DNA from: CAZLLE01 sp964560425
GTDB lineage: Bacteria > Campylobacterota > Campylobacteria > Campylobacterales > QNZT01
Assembly (NCBI GenBank): GCA_964560425.1
Contig: CAZLLE010000033.1
Span: 30,726 to 94,725, forward strand
Length of the DNA: 64,000 nt
Direction: 5' to 3'
A program made the position numbers and the translations under genes. The notes under the pieces are model-generated. The model made no database searches. It worked only from the letters and a program-made list of their open reading frames with translations, and was not told where the DNA came from. Position 1 is the stretch's first letter; every line of letters starts with the position of its first letter. Of the stretch, positions 1-9,062 are shown piece after piece.

Positions 1-1041
1 CATTCTAGAAGTTGAATCTAGTGGATCTACAGCAGGATAGATACCTTTTTCTGCAATACTTCTATTAAGAACTGTTGTTGCATCAAGGTGAGCAAAAACT
101 GTCGCAGGAGCAGGATCAGTAAGATCATCCGCAGGAACATAAACAGCTTGAACAGAAGTAATTGAACCTTTATTAGTTGATGTAATTCTCTCTTGTAATG
201 CACCCATTTCACGAGCAAGTGTTGGTTGATAACCAACTGCTGAAGGGATTCTTCCAAGAAGTGCTGACATCTCTGAACCTGATTGAGCAAATCTAAAGAT
301 ATTATCAATAAACATCAATACATCAAGACCCATCTCATCTCTAAAATACTCAGCCATTGTAATACCTGTAAGAGCGATTCTATTTCTAGCTCCTGGAGGC
401 TCACTCATCTGACCATAGCACAGTGCAACTTTATCAAGAACATTTGACTCTTTCATCTCTTCGTAAAGATCATTACCCTCTCTTGTTCTCTCACCAACAC
501 CAGCAAATACTGAATAACCTGAGTGTTTAAATGCAACATTATGGATAAGCTCCATGATGATAACTGTTTTACCAACACCAGCTCCACCAAATAGACCAAC
601 TTTACCACCTTTTGCATAAGGAGCAAGAAGATCAACCACTTTGATACCTGTCTCAAAAACTTCACTTTTTGTACTTTGCTCTTCAAAAGGAGGTGGATCT
701 CTATGAATAGACCAATACTCTTTAGCCTTTACCTCTTCACCTTCATCAATAACATCACCGATAACATTAAAGATTCTTCCAAGAACTTCTTCACCAACAG
801 GAACTTTAATAGGAGTACCAAGTGCTTTTGCTTCAATACCTCTTACCAAACCTTCACTCATGTCCATTGCAATAGTTCTTACTCTTCCATCACCAACATG
901 TGCAGCAACTTCTAAAATAAGCTTTTGTACTACACCCTCTACTTCATAATTTACTTCAATTGCATCATTGATTGCAGGAACTTCACCCTCGAAATCAACA
1001 TCAACAACAGGACCAATTACTTGTGATACTTTACCAATCAT
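1..1041 (-). CDS. atpD: ATP synthase F1 subunit beta, C-terminus cut by window edge
   Basis: Catalytic subunit of the F1 sector, binding and hydrolysing or making ATP at the inner face of the cytoplasmic membrane. The reverse strand reads from ATG at 1041 (MIGKVSQVIGPVVDVDF) with an AGGAG ribosome site just upstream. 347 codons are present and the frame is still open at base 1; the family is about 465-470 residues, so roughly the last quarter lies outside. The Walker A motif GGAGVGKT is seen near 556-590. It is the last visible gene of the atp operon, 27 bases after atpG. Identification is secure. Confidence 0.97.
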   Translation of the reverse strand, partial: MIGKVSQVIGPVVDVDFEGEVPAINDAIEVNYEVEGVVQKLILEVAAHVGDGRVRTIAMDMSEGLVRGIEAKALGTPIKVPVGEEVLGRIFNVIGDVIDEGEEVKAKEYWSIHRDPPPFEEQSTKSEVFETGIKVVDLLAPYAKGGKVGLFGGAGVGKTVIIMELIHNVAFKHSGYSVFAGVGERTREGNDLYEEMKESNVLDKVALCYGQMSEPPGARNRIALTGITMAEYFRDEMGLDVLMFIDNIFRFAQSGSEMSALLGRIPSAVGYQPTLAREMGALQERITSTNKGSITSVQAVYVPADDLTDPAPATVFAHLDATTVLNRSIAEKGIYPAVDPLDSTSRM

Positions 1042-1068
1042 CTAATATACTCCTCTTCTTTTTCGTTT

Positions 1069-1956
1069 TTAATTTAACGCTTCCATACCACTGATAATCT
1101 CAATGAGTTCAGTTGTAATAGCTTCTTGTCTTGCTTTATTATATTGCACAGTTAATTTCTCAACTCTCTCTTTAGCATTGTTTGTTGCATTATCCATAGC
1201 CTGCATTCTTGCACTATGTTCTGCTGCTAATGAGTCAATTAAAGAGTAGTACATGTTGTATTCAATATATTTTCGAACCAACTCATCTAACATCTTCTCT
1301 TCATCTTCTGCCTCTATCTCCATCATTGATCCTTCAACCTCTTGGGCATCAACATCAACAGTCTCAACAGGCATCAATGATCTCTCTCTAATCTCTTGAG
1401 TAATCATGTTTTTGTAACCATTATGCACTAAAATAACTTTATCACACTCTCCAGTAATAAAACTATCTACGGCTTTATTAACTACCTCTTGTGCTTTTTC
1501 ATAAGTAGGAGCAGAACTAACACCAATATCTTTTTCTAGTACATTAATACCTTGAAAATTATAAAAGTCTATACCTTTTCTACCCACACCTCTAAGTCTT
1601 ACTTCGGCACCTTTTTCTTTATATTCAGCAGCAATAGCACTTACTCTTTTAACTGTTTGAACATTAAAACCACCACAAAGCCCCTTATCAGCAGTTACAA
1701 ATAGGATATCAACAACTTTTGGATTTTCAGTATTATTAAAAAATTTGCTAGCACTTCCACCAACTTTAAATTTATTAATCTTACTTGAAATATCACTAAG
1801 CATCTCATTAAGTTTCACAGCATACTCTTTAGAACGCTTTGCTGCCTCTTCTGCTCTTTTAAGTTTAGCAGTAGAAACAAGCTTCATCGCTCTTGTAATT
1901 TTTTGCGTGTTCTTAACACTTCCAATATTTCTTTTTATCTCTTTTAGATTTGCCAT
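1069..1956 (-). CDS. atpG: ATP synthase F1 subunit gamma
   Basis: Central rotating stalk of F1, coupling proton flow through the c-ring to catalysis in the alpha-beta hexamer. The 295-residue protein begins MANLKEIKRNIGSVKNTQKITRAM, the conserved N-terminal coiled-coil helix, and ends with the matching C-terminal helix (QAEAI-type region, IEIISGMEALN). The motif TADKGLCGGFN near residue 90 is typical of the family. It lies between atpA, 10 bases away, and atpD in the usual alpha-gamma-beta order and is surely cotranscribed. Confidence 0.97.
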   Translation of the reverse strand: MANLKEIKRNIGSVKNTQKITRAMKLVSTAKLKRAEEAAKRSKEYAVKLNEMLSDISSKINKFKVGGSASKFFNNTENPKVVDILFVTADKGLCGGFNVQTVKRVSAIAAEYKEKGAEVRLRGVGRKGIDFYNFQGINVLEKDIGVSSAPTYEKAQEVVNKAVDSFITGECDKVILVHNGYKNMITQEIRERSLMPVETVDVDAQEVEGSMMEIEAEDEEKMLDELVRKYIEYNMYYSLIDSLAAEHSARMQAMDNATNNAKERVEKLTVQYNKARQEAITTELIEIISGMEALN

Positions 1957-1966
1957 AAATGAAACC

Positions 1967-3484
1967 TTACTTTACAACGAATGTTGCTTTAAATTCATCC
2001 AATACAGTTTTTAATAATCCATCAGTATCATCAGTGATCTTTTTATCAGTTCTAATTGATTCTAAAAGGTTAGAGTATTTAGCTTCAACAAATGAGTTTA
2101 ACTCTGCTTCAAATCGTACAACTTCACTTGCAGGAACATCATCTAAATAACCATTTGCACCAGCATAAATAATAATAACTTGTTTCTCAATTGGTAATGG
2201 AGCATATGGTCCTTGTTTTAGAACCTCTACCATTCTTTGTCCTCTTTCTAACTGATTTCTACTTGTCTCATCAAGATCAGAAGCAAATTGTGCAAATGCT
2301 TGAAGCTCTCTATATTGAGCTAGATCTAGTCTTAGAGTTCCTGCAACTTGTTTAGTAGCTTTAATCTGTGCAGCACCACCAACTCTTGAAACAGAAAGAC
2401 CAACATTAATCGCAGGTCTGATACCTGAGTTAAAAAGATCAGTCTCAAGGAAAATTTGACCATCTGTAATAGAGATAACATTTGTAGGAACATAAGCAGC
2501 AACATCCCCAGCTTGTGTCTCAATGATAGGAAGAGCAGTTAAACTTCCAGCTCCCAATGCATCACTTACTTTTGCAGCTCTTTCAAGAAGTCTTGAGTGA
2601 AGATAAAAAACATCACCAGGATATGCTTCACGACCTGGAGGTCTTCTAAGAATTAGTGACATCTCTCTATAAGCTACCGCATGTTTACTAAGATCATCAT
2701 ATACAATCAATCCATGTCTTGAACTATCTCTAAAATACTCACCCATTGTAACACCAGTATATGGAGCAAGGAATTGAAGAGCAGAAGAGTCAGATGCACC
2801 AGCAGATACAATAATAGTATAATCCATTGCTCCATTCTCTTCTAATTTTTTTACAACTTGAGCAACAGTTGACTCTTTTTGACCAATTGCAACATATACA
2901 CAAATTACATCTTGACCTTTTTGGTTAATAATAGTATCAATTGCAACTGTTGTTTTACCTGTTTGTCTATCACCAATAATAAGCTCTCTTTGACCTCTAC
3001 CAATTGGAACAAGTGCATCAATCGCTTTAATACCAGTTTGAAGTGGTTCATGAACAGATTTTCTACCCATAATTCCAGGAGCTTTCTCTTCAACAAACTT
3101 AGACTCTGTTGTAGCTATTTCACCTTTACCATCAATCGGTTCACCAAGTGCATTTACAACTCTACCAACAAGTGCTTCACCAACTGGTACTTTAAGGAGT
3201 CGTCCAAGTCTTTTAACTGAAGTACCTTCGTGAATTGTTGTTCCCTTACCAAGAACAACAATACCAACATTAGTCTCTTCAAGGTTAAGAATCATACCTC
3301 TATCGCCACTCTCAAATTCAACCATTTCACCAGCCATAGCATTGTTTAGACCATAAACTCTTGCTATACCATCTGCATATTGAACAACTTTTCCTGTCTC
3401 TTCTATATCTACGCTTAATTCAAAATTTTCAATTCTCTCTTGAATTAGTGAACTAATCTCGTCAGCTCTTACTTTTGCACTCAC
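1967..3484 (-). CDS. atpA: ATP synthase F1 subunit alpha
   Basis: Non-catalytic nucleotide-binding subunit of the F1 hexamer. 505 residues, full family length, starting MSAKVRADEISSLIQERI. The Walker A motif GDRQTGKT sits near residue 170 and the conserved ALGAGSLTALPIIETQAGDVAAY block follows in the middle of the protein. The start has a good AAGGAG site. It lies 19 bases downstream of atpH within the operon. Confidence 0.98.
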   Translation of the reverse strand: MSAKVRADEISSLIQERIENFELSVDIEETGKVVQYADGIARVYGLNNAMAGEMVEFESGDRGMILNLEETNVGIVVLGKGTTIHEGTSVKRLGRLLKVPVGEALVGRVVNALGEPIDGKGEIATTESKFVEEKAPGIMGRKSVHEPLQTGIKAIDALVPIGRGQRELIIGDRQTGKTTVAIDTIINQKGQDVICVYVAIGQKESTVAQVVKKLEENGAMDYTIIVSAGASDSSALQFLAPYTGVTMGEYFRDSSRHGLIVYDDLSKHAVAYREMSLILRRPPGREAYPGDVFYLHSRLLERAAKVSDALGAGSLTALPIIETQAGDVAAYVPTNVISITDGQIFLETDLFNSGIRPAINVGLSVSRVGGAAQIKATKQVAGTLRLDLAQYRELQAFAQFASDLDETSRNQLERGQRMVEVLKQGPYAPLPIEKQVIIIYAGANGYLDDVPASEVVRFEAELNSFVEAKYSNLLESIRTDKKITDDTDGLLKTVLDEFKATFVVK

Positions 3485-3503
3485 AAATTTCTCCTTTATT
3501 TTA

Positions 3504-4034
3504 TTATAATGATTTTAATATATGTTCTGCTATTTGAGATTTTACTCTCTCAGAAGACAAACCAACTTCAATACCTAAATCATCAATTTCAACTTTTAGA
3601 CCAGGATAATCAGTTACCCTATTTTCAAGTGTAATTGTAGAACCTAACTTTTTACTTAAATTTGATGCAATCTCTTCTAGCTTAGAACTATCTACTTCAA
3701 AATTACTAAGTACAACACCTTGATAACTATTATTTTTAATAGCTAACTGTTTTTGTAGCTCTTTAGAAATACCAGGAATCTCTCCTAATCTTCCATTTTC
3801 AGCCAATAGCTTGATAAAATTAGTTACTTCTTTACTTGGGTTTTCAATTAGAGATAAAACAAAGTCTCTCTTTTGTTCACCTGATACCTCAGGTGAAAAT
3901 AGAATATTTGAAAATTTTAAACTACTAAATGCAGAAGTTAAACTCAAAAATATATCATTAATTGATTCAAAAGAGCTCTCTTCTACACTAGATAAAAGGG
4001 CTTTTACATATTTTTTACTAATTTCTTGACTCAT
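3504..4034 (-). CDS. atpH: ATP synthase F1 subunit delta
   Basis: Peripheral-stalk subunit linking the b/b' dimer to the top of F1. I start it at the ATG at 4034 (MSQEISKKYVKALL, 176 residues), one base after the atpF stop and preceded by AAGAAGG; an in-frame TTG nine bases upstream is a worse choice. The conserved C-terminal signature of the OSCP/delta family (TDYPGLKVEIDDLGIEVG) is present. Confidence 0.95.
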   Translation of the reverse strand: MSQEISKKYVKALLSSVEESSFESINDIFLSLTSAFSSLKFSNILFSPEVSGEQKRDFVLSLIENPSKEVTNFIKLLAENGRLGEIPGISKELQKQLAIKNNSYQGVVLSNFEVDSSKLEEIASNLSKKLGSTITLENRVTDYPGLKVEIDDLGIEVGLSSERVKSQIAEHILKSL

Positions 4035-4035
4035 C

Positions 4036-4557
4036 TTATGCAACCTTCTTATTGATAATATTTACAAAATCATCACTAGTCAATTGTGTTGCATCTTCAT
4101 CAAACATTTTATCAATAACTTCATTTACAACATCTCTTTGCATTTTTTTCTCTTCAACTTCCATGCCATCTTTACTAGATTTTTCAAGATTTCTAATCTC
4201 ATTATCAACATTATCAGAAATTTTGTCACTAAGTAGTGCAGCCTCTTTATGAGCAATCTCAATAATCTCTTTTGCACTCTCTTTTGCACCTTCTACTTTT
4301 GCTAATGCCTCTTCTTTTTCAAGCTTAGCAGCCTTAACTTTCTCTTGAGCAGCAGATAAACGAGTAGCTATCTCATCTGATCTACCATTAAAAAAAGCTC
4401 TAAGTTTATCGGCTAACAACCAATATAAAATAGCAGCAAAGATTAGAAAGTGTACTGTTCTAGGAGCAATATCTGTTTCACCACCACTACTCTCTGTGCC
4501 AGAAGCAAACATAGCAGATAATGGTAATACAAGAAATATTAAATATTTCAACTTCAT
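4036..4557 (-). CDS. atpF: ATP synthase Fo subunit b
   Basis: Membrane-anchored stator subunit. 173 residues with an N-terminal hydrophobic stretch resembling a signal or first membrane segment (LKYLIFLVLPLSAMFASG), a membrane helix around residues 33-52 (TVHFLIFAAILYWLLADKL), then a long charged helix rich in Lys, Glu and Ala that forms the stalk. The extra N-terminal segment is typical of Campylobacterota b subunits. It lies between atpF' and atpH with almost no spacing. Confidence 0.93.
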   Translation of the reverse strand: MKLKYLIFLVLPLSAMFASGTESSGGETDIAPRTVHFLIFAAILYWLLADKLRAFFNGRSDEIATRLSAAQEKVKAAKLEKEEALAKVEGAKESAKEIIEIAHKEAALLSDKISDNVDNEIRNLEKSSKDGMEVEEKKMQRDVVNEVIDKMFDEDATQLTSDDFVNIINKKVA

Positions 4558-4568
4558 TCCAACTCCTC

Positions 4569-4991
4569 TTAAATATTTTTTAATTTTGTCTGTAAAGACT
4601 TTTGGTAAGTTGAAAGATTTTTAAGTAATCCTTCTCTAAGTTCATCTCTATTTGCAGATAAAGTTTGCAAAAATGATTGATATTGCTCTTCTAGTTTTGC
4701 TCTTGAAATATCAAGTTTTTTACTAGCTTGATCTTTTGCTTCTGCAACAGCATCCTCTCTAAGCGAAGCAGCCTTACCTTTAGCCTCTGCAACAATATCG
4801 TGAGCCTGTGCCAAACTACTCTCTATTTCACTACTATTTTGATTCGCATTTGCTAAATCATCAGCGATTATCTCATCTCTCTTTTGAATAAATCTCAAAA
4901 GTGGTTGATAAAGCGTATGATTAAGGAAATAGACTAAAAACAAAAAAACACCAGCTGTTAAAAGAAGTAGCCAAGGACTAATATCTAACAT
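4569..4991 (-). CDS. ATP synthase Fo subunit b'
   Basis: Second, divergent b-type stator subunit, which pairs with atpF in organisms that use a b/b' heterodimer. 140 residues: MLDISPWLLLLTAGVFLFLVYFLN is the membrane anchor, and the rest is an Ala, Lys and Glu-rich coiled coil. I use the ATG at 4991, preceded by AAGGGG; a GTG two codons earlier would overlap that ribosome site. This is the first gene of the atp block, after a 77-base gap from parB. That gap contains only an AT hairpin around 5070-5097. Confidence 0.92.
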   Translation of the reverse strand: MLDISPWLLLLTAGVFLFLVYFLNHTLYQPLLRFIQKRDEIIADDLANANQNSSEIESSLAQAHDIVAEAKGKAASLREDAVAEAKDQASKKLDISRAKLEEQYQSFLQTLSANRDELREGLLKNLSTYQKSLQTKLKNI

Positions 4992-5074
4992 ATGCACCCC
5001 TTATAATTTTTATTTGTAAAGATGCTCTTCATCTCACAAAATTCGCAAGATTGTACCATAACAACTATAAATTT

Positions 5075-5932
5075 TTATTGAATTTTTAATAAAAATTGTT
5101 TAATATCTTCAGTTTTGCTAAAGTTAATAATTAAATCATTTTTCTTTTGTCTAATATTAAATCCAGATTTTTTTAAAAGCTCCAAAACCTCCACGAGATC
5201 AGGAAAACTATCAACATCTTCATTATTAGACTTAATATTTTTAATTTGTTCAACTGGTTTCAGTTTTTTTACAAGATCTTCACTCTCTCTAACACTTAAT
5301 TTTTGTCCAATTATTGTATCAGCATACAGTTTTTGCTTATCTTCATCTAACCCTATCAAGGTTTTTGCATGACCTTGTGAGATTTTATGATCATTAATCA
5401 ACCCTTGTACATATTTACTAAGTTTCAAAAGACGAATTGTATTGGCAATTTGAGTTCTACTCTTATGTATAATTTCACTTAATCCATCCTGAGTTACACC
5501 ATATTGTTCAATCAACTCTTTATATGAATTTGCCAACTCCAATGGATTTAAGTTCTCTCTTTGAATATTCTCTAAAAGAGCCAACTCTCTCAAATTATCT
5601 TCAGCAAAATCTGTAACAATTGCTTTAATTGTCTCTAATCCTGCTAATTTAGAAGCTCTTAATCTTCTCTCACCCGCAATAAGCATATAACCATCTTCTT
5701 TTACAACAACAACAATAGGTTGAAGAAGTCCATGCGTTAGAATAGATGTAGATAACTCTTTGAGTGATTCATCATCAAATATCTTTCTAGGCTGGTAGGG
5801 GTTTGGGATAATATCTGATAAACTAACCTCTTTTACTGAAGATGCATTTTCATCAAGATCTTGCTTATAAGCATCTTCAACATCATCTAAAATAGCACTT
5901 AAACCCCTACCTAATCCACTTTTTTTTGCCAT
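5075..5932 (-). CDS. parB: Chromosome partitioning protein ParB (Spo0J family)
   Basis: CTPase and parS-binding protein that loads onto DNA near the origin and works with ParA in chromosome segregation. 285 residues: the N-terminal nuclease-like/CTP domain with the GERRLRASKLAG motif (the GERRxRA box, near residue 88), then the helix-turn-helix region (QDGLSEIIHKSRTQIANTIRLL) near 150-170, then a C-terminal dimerisation domain. ATG at 5932 has an AAGGAATTTTT ribosome site. I see no parS-like palindrome in the window. Confidence 0.96.
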   Translation of the reverse strand: MAKKSGLGRGLSAILDDVEDAYKQDLDENASSVKEVSLSDIIPNPYQPRKIFDDESLKELSTSILTHGLLQPIVVVVKEDGYMLIAGERRLRASKLAGLETIKAIVTDFAEDNLRELALLENIQRENLNPLELANSYKELIEQYGVTQDGLSEIIHKSRTQIANTIRLLKLSKYVQGLINDHKISQGHAKTLIGLDEDKQKLYADTIIGQKLSVRESEDLVKKLKPVEQIKNIKSNNEDVDSFPDLVEVLELLKKSGFNIRQKKNDLIINFSKTEDIKQFLLKIQ

Positions 5933-5976
5933 AAAAATTCCTTTGAAAAAAGAATAGTAAAAATTTAATTAAAAAG

Positions 5977-6765
5977 CTATGAAGAGAGTTCTAAAATAGA
6001 TTCGGCCAATCGTTGATAAGCTTGTGAACCTTTTGATTTTATATCATAAAGAATAATGGGTTTACCAAAACTTGGAGACTCTGCTAATTTAATATTACGA
6101 GGGATTACAATATAAGATGACTCTTTTGTTGAAAAAAGTTTACTTTTAAAGTGCTGTTTTAGATCTACCAAAACCTGTTTTGATAAATTATTTTGAGGGG
6201 TATACATAGTGGGTAAAAACCCTTTAATGCGTAACTTTGGATTAATTGTTTTTTTGATAATTTTTACAGTATTGAGTAGTTGAGCCAAACCTTCAAGAGC
6301 ATAAAATTCACACTGAATTGGGATAATTACAGAATCAGCAGCACTAAGAGAGTTAATAGTAATAGGACCTAAAGCAGGAGGTGCATCTAAAATAATATAG
6401 TCATACTTTCGTTTAACCTCTTGGAGCTTATTCCTCAAAATTAACTCTTGCGACTCATTTTCTGAATCATAGAACTCTTTTTCTACACCAACTAATCCAA
6501 TATTTGAAGGGGCTAAATCTAATGTCTCTAGGGCTGTTGGAAGTATAATTTGAGAGAGTCTTTTGCGACCAATCATGACATGATAAATATTATATTCATA
6601 CTCACTACGAGCAAAACCCAAGCCTATAGTAGCATTTGCTTGAGGGTCAATATCAACTAACAGAACCTTTTTACCAGCTACGGCTAAAGACGCTGCTAAA
6701 TTGACAGCAGTTGTTGTCTTTCCAACACCACCCTTTTGATTGGCTATTGCAATAATTTCAGTCAT
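5977..6765 (-). CDS. parA: Chromosome partitioning ATPase ParA (Soj family)
   Basis: Deviant Walker-type ATPase that, with ParB, moves replicated origins. 262 residues; the deviant Walker A motif KGGVGKTTT begins at residue 10, switch I DIDPQAN follows near 40, and DAPPALG is the Walker B region near 125. This length without an N-terminal extension is typical of chromosomal ParA. It overlaps birA by 4 bases (ATGA) and precedes parB by 44 bases. Confidence 0.97.
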   Translation of the reverse strand: MTEIIAIANQKGGVGKTTTAVNLAASLAVAGKKVLLVDIDPQANATIGLGFARSEYEYNIYHVMIGRKRLSQIILPTALETLDLAPSNIGLVGVEKEFYDSENESQELILRNKLQEVKRKYDYIILDAPPALGPITINSLSAADSVIIPIQCEFYALEGLAQLLNTVKIIKKTINPKLRIKGFLPTMYTPQNNLSKQVLVDLKQHFKSKLFSTKESSYIVIPRNIKLAESPSFGKPIILYDIKSKGSQAYQRLAESILELSS

Positions 6766-7406
6766 CTTAAACTATAAACCCTTCTATTTTCTATCATAAT
6801 AGAACCATCTTCTACTAACACTGCATCTTCTAAAGAAACTCTCCTTTTTAAAGCGGAATCATAATAGGAGCAACTTCTCGACTTAGAAAATTCTACCTGA
6901 TATTTGATAAATATTTCCTTCCAAAAAAAACTATTTTTTAATTTTAAAAAATAATTACTCAATAGATAAAATTTATTTATCCTTATATCAAGCTTACCAA
7001 AATTTTCAGGTGAATTTTTCAAGTTTAAGCCAATTGAACAGATAATATTTTCACCCATTAACTTTGTAATAACTCCTCCAATTTTTTTCTCATCTATATA
7101 AAAATCATTTGGCCATTTTATCCAAACTTTTGATCCTAGTGAGCTTAAAAACTCTTTTAATACAAATGCAAAATAGATAGACATTGAGGATACAGGAAGA
7201 TCAGAAGGTAAACTTTTTCGATCGATACAAAAAGATAAAAATAGATTTCCTTCTAAACCTCTCCACTCATTATTTCTACTACCTATACCAGCAGATTGAG
7301 TATCTGCAACAATAGCAATAGGAGCTGATAACTCTCTCTCTTTTATTGCATTAATTAAGTACAGATGAGTTGATTCAATATTTTTATAAGATATTATCTC
7401 CAACAC
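6762..7406 (-). CDS. birA: Biotin protein ligase, catalytic domain only
   Basis: Attaches biotin through biotinyl-AMP to carrier proteins such as acetyl-CoA carboxylase BCCP. 214 residues with the biotin/ATP loop region (AGIGSRNNEW near residue 40-50) and the family motif KWPNDFYI near residue 98. It lacks the N-terminal winged-helix of E. coli BirA, so it should be a ligase without repressor function. It overlaps fmt by 23 bases upstream and parA by 4 downstream. A biotin synthase gene lies elsewhere in this window. Confidence 0.92.
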   Translation of the reverse strand: MLEIISYKNIESTHLYLINAIKERELSAPIAIVADTQSAGIGSRNNEWRGLEGNLFLSFCIDRKSLPSDLPVSSMSIYFAFVLKEFLSSLGSKVWIKWPNDFYIDEKKIGGVITKLMGENIICSIGLNLKNSPENFGKLDIRINKFYLLSNYFLKLKNSFFWKEIFIKYQVEFSKSRSCSYYDSALKRRVSLEDAVLVEDGSIMIENRRVYSLR

Positions 7407-8295
7407 TCAACCTTTTGCCTCTTAAATAATCTACAACAGACATCATTTTTTTTGATGGAGGTTGAACCATAAATATTTTTATACTACCTTTTTTACATCC
7501 AATCAAAGCAAAATCTTTACCAACTTCTAAAATCTCACCCTCTTTATTAGTACCAATTTCAGATTCAAGGCTAATCTCTTTTAATTTTAGACCACTTTTT
7601 AGAAAAATACCTGGCCATGCAATAAAGGCTCTATATTTAGCATCTACATCTTTTGCATCTAATAATTCAACCTTTCCATGCTCTTTTTTGATCTTTGAAG
7701 CATAACTTTTATCACAAGCATTTTGTTTGATTGGCTGAATATTTTTAAAGTTTTTTAATGTTTTAATTGTTAAAGTTGAAGCAAGAATGGCAAGTTTATT
7801 AAAAAGTTCTATTACTGTTAATCCTTCAATATTAAGATATGAGAAGCCTAATATATCCCCACTATCTAATCCCTCTTCCATCAACATAGCACAAACTCCA
7901 CTATATTTTTCTTGATTCAAAATTGCATCTTGAATGGGACTTGCACCCCTATATTTAGGTAAAATAGAGGCATGAAGATTTATACAAGGAGCAATATCCA
8001 AAATATTTTGAGGAAGAATCTGACCATAAGCAGCAACAACTATAAAATCTGGATTTAAATCTTTGATAATAGTATAGGAAGTCTCATCTTTTAGAGACAT
8101 AGGCTGATATATAGGCAGATCCAAACTCTTTTCTAGCAGATAATTTTTAATATGAGGAGGCGTCAAAATCTGTTTTCGTCCTACTGGTTTATCTGGCTGA
8201 GTAAATAGGGCAACAACTTCTATATCTTTATCCAATACCAAAGAGTCCAAAATTGTAGTAGCATAATCTGGTGTTCCCATAAAAACTACTCTCAT
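7384..8295 (-). CDS. fmt: Methionyl-tRNA formyltransferase
   Basis: Formylates initiator Met-tRNA using 10-formyl-tetrahydrofolate. 303 residues from ATG at 8295 (MRVVFMGTPDYA), with AAGGA six bases upstream; the in-frame TTG two codons earlier is rejected. The formyltransferase motif NLHASILPKYRGASPI is present near residue 107-122, and the C-terminal tRNA-binding domain begins around 205. Its start overlaps the proB stop by 4 bases. Confidence 0.97.
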   Translation of the reverse strand: MRVVFMGTPDYATTILDSLVLDKDIEVVALFTQPDKPVGRKQILTPPHIKNYLLEKSLDLPIYQPMSLKDETSYTIIKDLNPDFIVVAAYGQILPQNILDIAPCINLHASILPKYRGASPIQDAILNQEKYSGVCAMLMEEGLDSGDILGFSYLNIEGLTVIELFNKLAILASTLTIKTLKNFKNIQPIKQNACDKSYASKIKKEHGKVELLDAKDVDAKYRAFIAWPGIFLKSGLKLKEISLESEIGTNKEGEILEVGKDFALIGCKKGSIKIFMVQPPSKKMMSVVDYLRGKRLSVGDNIL

Positions 8296-9062
8296 GAGCA
8301 ATCCTTACAAAAAAGAGTACCACCTACATGACTATTATCTAATAAAAAACTTCTTATATCACTAAGATCAAATCCACTTGCTAAAAACATTTTCTTATTA
8401 TGAGAGAGTAAAAAATCTGCAGCTTTTAGCTTTGTTACAATACCACCCGTCGCAAAATCATTATTTGGAGTATGACACATATCCAAATCATCAGGATCAA
8501 TACTATTCACATATTTAATCTTTTTTGCACTACTATTCTCATTTGGATCACTATCATAATAGCTATCAATATCTGATAAAATTACTAACATATCTGCATC
8601 AAAATGAAAAGCAACATGAGCCGAAAGCTGATCATTATCACCAAAGACTAACTCATCTGTAGTTGTTGCATCATTTTCATTTATCACGGGCAAAACTCTA
8701 TTTTGTACAAGTACATCAACAGCATCTTTTGCATGTTTTGTCCTTCTTCTAGAGTCAAAATCATGAGCATTTACCAAAACTTGTGCAGCTTCCAATCCAC
8801 GAGCATGCATCTTTTTTTGATATACACTCATAAGGTATGGTTGACCAACTGCTGCGATTGCCTGTTTGTTTGCCAAAATTTTTCTATCTAGTTGTAATTT
8901 TGTATATCCTGCAGCAACAGCTCCAGATGAGACCAAAATTATCTCTTCGCCCTTTTCAATCAACTCTACCAAAAGTGTAGACAAATTGGCAATACGCTCA
9001 AGTGCCAAACTATTATTCTCACTCAAAACATGAGAGCCTACCTTGATGACAATCCTAGACAT
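8292..9062 (-). CDS. proB: Glutamate 5-kinase without PUA domain
   Basis: First step of proline synthesis: phosphorylates the gamma-carboxyl of glutamate. 256 residues from ATG at 9062 (MSRIVIKVGSHVL), overlapping the obgE end by 8 bases. An upstream in-frame extension of 17 codons runs inside obgE and is not credible. The amino-acid kinase fold motifs are seen: KVGSHVL, VSSGAVAAG, and NENDATTTDE near 132. The C-terminal PUA domain of E. coli ProB is absent, as in other Campylobacterota. Confidence 0.95.
   Translation of the reverse strand: MSRIVIKVGSHVLSENNSLALERIANLSTLLVELIEKGEEIILVSSGAVAAGYTKLQLDRKILANKQAIAAVGQPYLMSVYQKKMHARGLEAAQVLVNAHDFDSRRRTKHAKDAVDVLVQNRVLPVINENDATTTDELVFGDNDQLSAHVAFHFDADMLVILSDIDSYYDSDPNENSSAKKIKYVNSIDPDDLDMCHTPNNDFATGGIVTKLKAADFLLSHNKKMFLASGFDLSDIRSFLLDNSHVGGTLFCKDCS

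Noticed and set aside
2879..3220. Plus-strand reading frame opposite atpA and similar long frames opposite other genes
   Set aside because: They mirror coding strands of secure genes, have no ribosome sites and show composition of shadow frames.
4992..5074. Possible parS site near parA-parB
   Set aside because: No 14-16 base palindrome of the parS type was found here or elsewhere in the window.
5070..5097. AT-only hairpin at the end of parB as terminator
   Set aside because: Stem is nearly all A and T, overlaps the coding end, and the genes on both sides are one operon; too weak to call.
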